Source: Hermatobates lingyangjiaoensis
Taxonomy: Eukaryota > Arthropoda > Insecta > Hemiptera > Hermatobatidae
Direction: 5' to 3'
DNA length: 64,000 nucleotides
Assembly: GCA_026182355.1 (NCBI GenBank)
Contig: JAPFBL010000379.1
Coordinates: forward strand, 170,001 to 234,000
Part shown: in pieces, positions 57,664 through 64,000 of the stretch
How positions within the stretch are numbered: the stretch's first letter is position 1
How the letters are laid out: each line of letters starts with the position of its first letter
Notes under the pieces: model-generated
What the model was told of the DNA's origin: nothing
Databases searched by the model: none
Seen by the model: only the letters and a program-made list of their open reading frames with translations
Program-made: the position numbers and the translations under genes

Positions 57664-57810
57664 GAAAAAGTTGTACAGAATTCTTGTTATTCAATATATC
57701 ATATATATATATTATAATATATATATAATATTTATATATATATAAAGATTTCACATAAACACGTGAAATAACAATCAATGATCAAACCACAATAAGAAAT
57801 GGGAAAACAA

Positions 57811-57853
57811 GGCTAAGATCTTTCAACCGTAATAAGCGGTCTTCGTCAGAGTC
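57811..57853 (-). ncRNA. Hammerhead ribozyme, family A, intact core
   Basis: GACT, CTGACGA, extra A, stem II ACCG/CGGT, GAAA, GATC, TT, AGCC (one mismatch in stem I). Sense orientation to CDKAL1. Confidence 0.65.
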
Positions 57854-57880
57854 AAAAACCCAAAAGTCAGTTGGGTTTTT

Positions 57881-57923
57881 GACTCTGACGAAGACCGCTT
57901 GTTACGGTTGAAAGATCTTAGTC
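57881..57923 (+). ncRNA. Hammerhead ribozyme, family A, intact core
   Basis: Exact family form: GACT/AGTC, CTGACGA, ACCG/CGGT, GAAA, GATC, TT. It pairs over its whole length with 57811-57853, so the two ribozymes compete with a long hairpin when co-transcribed. Confidence 0.66.
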
Positions 57924-58034
57924 TTGTTTTCCCATTTCTTATTGTGGTTTGATCATTGAATGGTATATATATATATATATATATATATATGGTAAAATTA
58001 ACTTTATCAACATTTAAGGCTATCATCAGGAAAA

Positions 58035-59110
58035 TTTACTTCAATTAAACTCACATATGTACCCTACTTTGAAGTCATCTATATAAATAAAAGAAAAGTT
58101 TTGTCTTTACATTGCACAGAACTGACTTATTTGAAGTTATTTTTACGTTTTATACATTAAAGAAACCGAGTCCACCTTTAGAAAAATTTCTATCTGTCCA
58201 AGTATTTTGTCACTCAGCCACCATAAGTCATAGGTAAGCTGAAATTTTGACAGATTTGTGTCTAAATTAAAAGCTAAGATTTGAATGAATTGGAAATTTA
58301 ACGTAGAAGAGAAGTTATGGACTAAGCTGTGTGTGGCTAGTTAAACAGATACATCAACTAATGTACATGATTGCTTCAATATCAGGCACCCAAAAATACA
58401 ATTTTAATATTTTTAAATTAAATTAAATATAAATTAATAATTATTTTTTGTTAAAATAATTATATTTATTTTCTCTAATGTATAGAACGTAAAGATAACT
58501 TGAAATGAATCAGTTCTAAGCAATATACGAACAAAACCAGTATAGATATACAGGTATTTTTATGTGCTGATACTGTAGCATGTAGGTATTGTTAGTTGAA
58601 TATTTAGATTATCGTTTAGGTTTATCAAAATTTACTCCTAATTAAACTTAATATCGACCCTACTTTAATCATCTATATAAATAAAAGAAAGTATTGTCTT
58701 TAATTGAAAATATTAATTTAAGTTTTTTCTAGTTTATACTAAAGAAACTGAAGCACGTTTAGAAAGAATTCACTGTCCAAGTATTTTGTCAACTGCACCA
58801 TAAGTATAGGTAAGCTGACAATTTTGACAGATTTGTGTCTAAATAAAAGCTAAGATTCTAATGAATTGGAATTTAATAAATAAATTTGGACTAAGCTGTG
58901 GTAGTTAAACAGAACATCAACTAATGTACATGTTGTAATAGGACCAAAATATACTACTTTTATATTTTTAAATCAAATTGAACCATGAAAGCATAATGAT
59001 AAATAATTATTGTATTTGTTAAAATAATTATATTTATTTTTCAATGAATAAACTAAATAATTAAATAATATTTAAGAATATATATAAATACATATGTATA
59101 CAGGTATTTT
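58035..59110. repeat. Tandem direct duplication of about 590 bp in a CDKAL1 intron
   Basis: 58035-58560 and 58620-59110 share TCCAAGTATTTTGTCA, AGCTAAGATT, ACATCAACTAATGTACATG and other blocks in the same order, with many small indels. No coding signal. Confidence 0.7.
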
Positions 59111-59204
59111 TATGTGCAATATTAATTAGATTTTATTGTTCTATAATTTGAAAATTATTTTTCAATATCTCTTTAAAACGCTCCAATCTCTATATAAATT
59201 AGAA

Positions 59205-59439
59205 GTATGTCATATATGAAAAAACTAATTTAATCATATTAGATTGCTATAAGAAACTCTCTCAATCTTATCTCTACTAATGTAATATATATTTCTCTTC
59301 CTAAAAGTCACGTAGTATGAGTTTTGCTTACATTATCAAAAGAAAAGGAACTTTTAATATTAAGATAAAATTCCAGCTAATCTCTGAAGGCCGCACAAAT
59401 ACACGTGCTGGGCCGCAGGTTGCATGCCTGATTTAGAGA
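59205..59439. mobile_element. 3' half of the same hAT family in a CDKAL1 intron
   Basis: Matches the right part of 12591-13519 (CATATAAGAAAAAACTAA-like, GGCCGCACAAATACACGTG) and ends GTTGCATGCCTG. The left end was not located. Confidence 0.65.
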
Positions 59440-59565
59440 CTATCATCTCTGAATTTTTATGAAATACTCGTTAAAGAAGGGCACATCTGATAGTTTGACT
59501 AGCAGATAAAAGTATAGAAATATAAAGAAGAAACTGTTATCTGTTTAGCAAACTGGAGGACATAC

Positions 59566-59892
59566 TTCTTGTGTGGGTATTTTAGTCATTTTTGAAGCTG
59601 GTGTCCCAGGTCTCGGATAAAACTGGTTTATAAAGAGAGATGGGAATCTGTACTTCTTGCAAAGATCCATAGTGTGTTCAAAGTCTTCTTCTGTTTCTGT
59701 GGGGAATCCACATATGATGTCTGTGGCAACGGTGAGGTCTGGTACGGCAAGCCGTAGGGTGTCGATGAGAAAGCAAAAGTCTTTGATGCAGTACTCTCTC
59801 TTCATGTCCGCCAGGACAGAATCACTGCCACTTTGTACAGGAACGTGGAGGAAACTGTAAACACGTTTATGGTTCAAAAGAAGACCCATCTC
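59566..59892 (-). CDS. CDKAL1: CDKAL1 exon (main radical SAM exon)
   Basis: Seen: acceptor TTTTCAG, 109 codons from [20 protein letters not shown] to KMTKIPTQE, and donor GTATGT. Both junctions are phase 0 and join without gap to the neighbouring exons. Family motifs visible: [31 protein letters not shown] and [17 protein letters not shown], which line the C-terminal half of the radical SAM barrel. Known role: ms2t6A formation on tRNA-Lys(UUU), needed for accurate lysine decoding. No stop or frameshift is present, so the exon looks under constraint. It is bracketed by a hAT 3' end (59205-59439) and a PLE/SINE patch near 60.1 kb. Confidence 0.96.
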
Positions 59893-60716
59893 CTGAAAAC
59901 AAAACACTTCGTGAGGACAAGTGAAACAAGACTTATCAGTATTTACATTGATAAACTCAAGTAACAAATAAATCACGCGTATTCGAAGAATTTATAGGAC
60001 AGACCTTGTATTGGTAGATTGTTTACCAATACTATAAATCTACTAGCTTTTATACATGTATAACAAGATTTCACATAAACACGTGAAATAAAAATCAATG
60101 ATCAAACTCTAGTGCCTTTCTCTAAGAATTCTACTCTAGCCTACACTAAATACATTTGAATTAGGTAACATTTACGACTCCCAATATACAATGACGATAT
60201 TGTGGTATCACAAAAGGGGAATCTATGGCCTATGTGTCTCTCATACGGAGTGCAATCTAGGCTAGACATTCTCAAAACTACTAACCAAAACTCATTGTTT
60301 ACACAATTGTGTTGGAAACTAAAACCCAAGCCCAACAGCATAATGGCATTACTATTGCAAAATGAATTGAAAATAATGCTGACAGTGCTTTCGGTGGGAA
60401 CCCAAACTATTCCACACCTATTAAATAAAATGACATATAACAAATTCCTTTTACTTCATCCCTCCAGGTGTTTACTGTTGTTAAACCTTTTTAATAATTG
60501 TCTGGTGTTCAGAGCAGAATTCTCAAACACGCAGCCCTCGATGTACTTTTTCCGGTCCGCGAACAGTGGAATTTTTATAAACTAAATTCACTAAACTGCC
60601 ACTGGTTGTGTCTAAATGTTTTACTAACTTATTATAGTTAATAAAAAAATGCAAACATTTTTTATGCCACTATCACCTCTATAGTTTTTAAAGCTATTGC
60701 GAGGATTTTAGAATAG

Positions 60717-60860
60717 TTTGGAAGTACATACGAATGTGAACAATTTTTCTCAGCCATGAAGATTAACAAGTCTGCTCTAAGATCACGGCTTACTGGTGAA
60801 CATTTACAAGCATAGCTGATATTGCTTCTACTAATATTGATGACCTTGCAGATTGAAAAC
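60717..60860 (+). pseudogene. hAT transposase C-terminal dimerisation remnant in a CDKAL1 intron
   Basis: Frame FGSTYECEQFFSAMKINKSA, then LRSRLTGEHLQA and stop, then, shifted, ADIASTNIDDLAD. The FGSTYxCEQxFSxMK..KS..RSRLTxEHLQA pattern is the hAT dimerisation region as found in ZBED/GTF2IRD2-type transposases. Frame broken at 60812. Confidence 0.8.
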
Positions 60861-60989
60861 GCTTCCATATAAGAGTCAAAAACAAAATCTAACTGGTACT
60901 GTGAACACAGTTATTAACTGTGTTCTTACCTGTAGCCTACCTACAGGCTTCGAATAATAAATAGATTATCTAAAATAATAAATTTCATT

Positions 60990-61500
60990 CATTAAAAAGT
61001 GCAATCTGTTATAGTGTGGTATTTATTCATATTAGGAAAAGTATTAAGTATCCACACAAAAAAGTTGTGTAAAGTATATGAGTGACAGTCAGTACATGTT
61101 CTCATGGTACAGTGAAAGACCTCCTTGCAATCCTTTGAACTCCCTCCCACCCCTAAAAACACTCCCTGACACCCTCAGTCCTTGCTTGGTCTCACCTCCC
61201 GAACAAACACCCCATCAGAGCAGGTAATTAAGAATCTCTTTTATGTATAAATTAGAAATGTCTCAGCTTAGTATGTTGTTTTAAGTTAAGGATCAATTTA
61301 AGCCATTTCAATACCCGTTATCACTCAATAGTGTCAGTTGTATTCATTTTAATTAATTCGCTCTTATGTTCCCAAAGCTCTTAAATACATATATATTTTT
61401 TGCTAGATGTAACCTGACGAACATCAAGTGTTCGAAACGCGTTGTTTAGTTTCTTGTAATAAACTTTTTTGTGTAGAGACTTAATACTTTTCCTAAAATA
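60990..61500. mobile_element. PLE terminal-repeat inverted pair (family E) in a CDKAL1 intron
   Basis: The left arm (60995-61075, -) and right arm (61405-61500, +) share the GGTATTTATTCATATTAGG-type end and the AGACTTAATACTTTTCCTAA end in opposite orientation. The right arm holds CTGACGA, ACA/TGT and GAAA-CGCG-TT (61414-61443). Stem II overlaps the core GA, so the fold is doubtful. Confidence 0.5.
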
Positions 61501-61680
61501 CTAAATTCAATTTTTCTCTTCATGTTGGTTACTGTCTTCGTTTGATTGAATAGAATTGATAAAATAAACTGAATTATTAGATATTTTTAAGACTTACTTT
61601 TTATGTTATTTAATTACAGGTTCTGAATTAATAATAGATTCGAGCCTCGGAGGAATCGGACTTGAGACTACCGGTGTAGG

Positions 61681-61990
61681 GGGCCAGGTTAGCTCAGTGG
61701 TTAACGTACTCGTCTCTGAATTGGTAGGTCCGGGGTTCGATACCCACCTGGCCCATGATTTATTCATGTAGGAGGTGAATACATCTGAGCACTTTAAGCC
61801 ATCGATCCCGAGTTAAGATCAGGTCCTCGTTAAAGATCCCTACACTAAATACACTTAAGTTAATTTAATTTTTAAGTTAAGTTAATTTAGGACTCCCAAT
61901 GTAGAATCAATCTTCATTGTGTGGTATGGCAAAGGGCCCAACGTTCTACCTATGTGTGTTCCCTTGTGGGACAGCCACTGCAACCAAAAA
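61681..61990 (+). mobile_element. Full-length tRNA-derived SINE with intact tRNA-like head
   Basis: GGGCCAG at 61681 pairs CTGGCCC, giving a 7-bp acceptor-like stem; box A TTAGCTCAGTGG (61689), box B GGTTCGATACC (61734-61744). Body GTTAAAGATCCCTAC, tail CCTTGTGGGACAGCCACTGC. Best-preserved copy here; it sits in a CDKAL1 intron. Confidence 0.8.
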
Positions 61991-62223
61991 GGTTGCCTGC
62001 TACTACTACCACTGGTGGAGAGGGATCATGTTTTTTTTATTACAACGGTAATTTTGGTAAAAATGACCAAATACATTTTAGAATATAAGAACTATTAGAG
62101 TTTCATTGATACACGAGGTGGAGAATATCCTATATGAGTATGAAATATCCAGGAATGAAGCGCTTATTTGATATGATTCATCATAGAACATTTCAAATAC
62201 AATAAAAATATGAGGAACAGTAC

Positions 62224-62338
62224 CTGAACATGTTCTAGAATGTATGGAGGATTGGTCATTCCCAGCCTGAGCATACAGCCTTCTGGTATCACTTCAACAA
62301 CTTTCCAAAGCAACTCTGGCAAACAGGTACCTATGTCT
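62224..62338 (-). CDS. CDKAL1: CDKAL1 exon (radical SAM domain, N-terminal of the visible part)
   Basis: Seen on the - strand: acceptor TTTTCAG, one base completing a split codon, then 38 codons beginning [20 protein letters not shown] and ending [14 protein letters not shown], then a GTACTG donor. The string DIGT..P.LLWK plus [15 protein letters not shown] is diagnostic of CDKAL1, the threonylcarbamoyladenosine tRNA methylthiotransferase. It inserts sulfur and a methyl group at t6A37 of tRNA-Lys(UUU), making ms2t6A. This exon is inside the radical SAM barrel. The iron-sulfur cysteines of the UPF0004 and radical SAM motifs lie on upstream exons, beyond the window; I found none between 62339 and 64000. 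The downstream intron is 2331 bp. Confidence 0.93.
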
Positions 62339-62344
62339 CTGAAA

Positions 62345-62900
62345 ACAACACAATATCACTCCAGACTCTCATTCTGTCAAAATCAAACAGCCAGTAAACA
62401 GGGGGCGGCATAACTAACGCCCTTTGTTCTAGTCAAACAAAATTAAAACCTTTTTTCGATCATCCTTTATTTTTTTAAACATGATTTTTCCAAAGTAAAT
62501 AGATTAAATTTAAAATATCAACAAAATAATGGTTATTTTGGTATTAAAATTGTTCAATAAAAATGAAATTAAACCAAACTATAGAAAAAAAGTGATACAA
62601 AAAAGTCTGGACATTAAAATTCAGTACAGATATTATAACTGAGGTGCTCTTATTGAGAATAGATTCACCTCAGGCAATAAAACCTAAAGACAGGCACAAA
62701 CCACAAAATATTCTACAAGAACCAGTATACAGATGAATATAAAACTGATGAACGTGTCTTGAAAAGTATTATAAAAAGCCATGTTAATGTATTAAGCCTG
62801 AGGATAGTTTGACCCTGATAACTTAATACCAAAGCCCTTCAATAGGCAGTTTAATAATGAAAAATAGTCCTAGCGTAAAATATTCAAAAGAAACAAATCT
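62345..62900. other. CDKAL1 intron, no further exon seen
   Basis: A+T rich. Near 62795 GTATTAAG and CTTAATAC form an 8-bp stem around CTGAGGA...GATA, probably a ruined hammerhead of the PLE that follows. Confidence 0.4.
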
Positions 62901-62904
62901 TATA

Positions 62905-63281
62905 TATGAGTACTCATGTAATATCGGGAGCTGCGAGGCCCGTAAAAGCTCATATATATGAATGACCACGAATTCATTGTCAAGAAGAATACGATGAACC
63001 TTTCTGCCGGCGCGCCAAAATCCCATACAACAGCACTCCATAAGACAAGACTCATAAAAGAAATGATGGTGAATTCCGCGAAAATTATCGCTAAAGAAAG
63101 AAACCATGTTAAATTACAAATATTAGAAGCATTAATAATTCAAGAAAAGCAGCCAGCCATAAATATCCAACTTAATAATTCTTGTGGAATTTTAAAACTA
63201 TTTTCCAACAGGCCAAACCAGATTAGCCAGGTAGTAAGTGAGTCCATCCACCCTGCCTTAATCCCCCATAATGCCCCGTGA
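62905..63281 (+). pseudogene. PLE GIY-YIG endonuclease, C-terminal half
   Basis: Seen: an open frame containing NLSAGAPKSHTTALHKTRLI, EMMVNSAKIIAKERNHVKLQ, ILEALIIQEKQPAINIQLNN and a tail to a stop at 63281. ILEALIIQEKQPAIN is the helix with the catalytic glutamate that ends PLE GIY-YIG domains; SAGAPKSH and the KER-H-KL block precede it. The upstream GIY and YIG strands and the RT are missing or too changed to call. About 90 bases downstream comes an intact hammerhead motif with the start of a second PLE ORF, so two pieces of the same family lie in tandem. Confidence 0.7.
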
Positions 63282-63365
63282 CCCAGGGCGATGTCCTTTG
63301 AACATTCCAATAGTAATCCACCTTATATATTATATATAAACTAACAATCCTACTATTATTCTCAT

Positions 63366-63418
63366 TATTGTCCTGAAGATGAATATGGTACATTCGAAAC
63401 ATGTCGACTAACAATATT
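63366..63418 (+). ncRNA. Hammerhead ribozyme, family D, intact core
   Basis: CTGAAGA (63373-63379), extra T, stem II GAAT/ATTC, GAAA (63396-63399), stem III C-AT-G, and predicted cleavage after C63405. Stem I starts GTC/GAC and continues TATT/AATA after a bulge. All invariant core bases are present. The ATG at 63401-63403 lies in stem III. Confidence 0.72.
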
Positions 63419-63560
63419 GGTGATAAGCTTTATAGTTTTAATGAAGAGACGAGGAAGGAATTTCGGAAACTAGAGAAATTGTGTAAGAAACAGATACAAG
63501 CCAAATATGGGGCGTTATTTAACAATATATGTTTAAATGAAGGACTGCTTCCAACTTTTA
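63401..63560 (+). pseudogene. PLE ORF N-terminal region, interrupted by (TA)n
   Basis: Seen: ATG at 63401 opens MSTNNIGDKLYSFNEETRKE, then FRKLEKLCKKQIQAKYGALF and NNICLNEGLLPTFTH, where a (TA)n run replaces the rest. The pattern LEKL..K.I.AK...F...C..EGLLP.F is the conserved N-terminal block of PLE reverse transcriptase ORFs. Related blocks occur at 31600-31715 and 33255-33370, which supports it. The frame from ATG to the repeat is open. The start codon overlaps the upstream hammerhead motif. Confidence 0.65.
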
Positions 63561-63566
63561 CACACA

Positions 63567-63570
<4 letters not shown>

Positions 63571-63613
<43 letters not shown>
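63571..63613. repeat. (TA)n microsatellite in a PLE
   Basis: About 21 TA units end the PLE N-terminal frame. Similar runs abut PLE ends at 22424, 30193, 34017, 35552 and 57963. Confidence 0.93.
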
Positions 63614-63624
<11 letters not shown>

Positions 63625-64000
63625 AGTTGTACACTTAGGAATTTGCTCATTGACGCAAGTAGAAGAATTATCGTCAAGTTCACTACAATTTCAACTCTAT
63701 CACCTACACGGTTACAAACTTTTGACACATTCTATTTAAAAGTAATTCCATGAAATTCTGGAGTTGTTTTCGGTTTAAGGGATTGTAAACTTTATCTTTC
63801 GATATAACAGACAAAATAAAAAAAAGTCACAGATATGTTAGGTCATGGTTTTATATCTCAAAAAATAAATATTTTGTAATTAATTAAAAAAATATAGAAA
63901 TACACATTCTAAGACAGAAAAAAAAGGCGTAACTTATACCACATCCTGTATATATATAATTATTTCTAAGGTAGTGCAAGGAGTAGTAATGGAGTGATTA

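Larger units (their letters stand above)
57735..57965. mobile_element. PLE family A palindrome between (TA)n runs, CDKAL1 intron
   Basis: Nearly perfect palindrome: left arm TTTCACATAAACACGTGAAA to the ribozyme, right arm its inverse, spacer about 27 bases. TA runs flank both sides (57700-57742 and 57963-57991). The youngest-looking copy in the window. Confidence 0.68.

Noticed and set aside
60202..60585. 127-codon ORF as a host exon
   Set aside because: It starts in a SINE tail, has no recognisable domain or splice context, and lies beside a hAT remnant.
61681..61755. Functional tRNA gene
   Set aside because: The boxes and acceptor pairing are good, but the sequence continues into a SINE body that recurs many times, and the anticodon arm is irregular.
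62958..63281. Host gene exon
   Set aside because: The ILEALIIQEKQPAIN end and the related copy at 43 kb mark it as PLE endonuclease.

Overview
This is a fragment of an animal nuclear genome, most likely an insect and at least an arthropod. Coding sequence is sparse, spliced and embedded in A+T-rich DNA full of transposable elements. The best taxonomic clue is a chemosensory protein (OS-D/CSP) gene, a family known from arthropods. It has the family's exact cysteine spacing (C-x6-C-x18-C-x2-C) and the family's intron position, one base after a lysine codon. The species cannot be named from the sequence.

Two host genes are supported, and they converge tail to tail. (1) A CSP gene on the + strand has coding exons at 36724-36826 and 41877-42061 and a poly(A) signal at 42306. 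Its signal-peptide exon was not found. (2) The 3' half of CDKAL1 (tRNA methylthiotransferase) lies on the - strand in four exons (62338-62224, 59892-59566, 55310-55164, 52401-52237), with a TRAM domain and a C-terminal membrane anchor. Its 5' exons lie beyond the right edge. About 9.8 kb separates the two 3' ends. The genes have no evident functional link.

Nearly everything else is repeats. 1-4.4 kb: PLE repeat arms, a SINE carrying a nested insertion. 4.4-12.6 kb: mariner MITE, LINE 3' end, hAT MITE, 45-bp minisatellite, SINEs. 12.6-13.5 kb: hAT element with a perfect 8-bp target duplication, itself invaded. 13.5-24 kb: 23-bp and 27-bp minisatellites, PLE inverted pairs, unclassified elements. 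24-35.6 kb: RNase H LINE fragment and a dense cluster of Penelope-like element (PLE) pieces encoding GIY-YIG endonuclease domains. 35.6-42.5 kb: CSP gene with a TE-filled 5-kb intron. 42.5-52 kb: PLE, hAT and LINE copies. 52-64 kb: CDKAL1 exons separated by minisatellites, hAT, pogo-like and TIR elements, and a PLE at the right end.

The main discovery candidate is the hammerhead ribozyme content. About 30 hammerhead-like motifs (CTGANGA - stem II - GAAA - tiny stem III - stem I) occur on both strands in at least seven sequence-divergent PLE families. Stem II changes by compensation between families. Stem I pairs well in most copies. Nearly every family has one extra nucleotide between the CTGANGA box and stem II. 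Most copies of several families sit as head-to-head inverted pairs next to (TA)n runs. In one PLE the ORF start codon lies inside the ribozyme. PLE hammerheads are known in general; the shared extra nucleotide, the number of families in one window and the start-codon overlap are the points worth checking.
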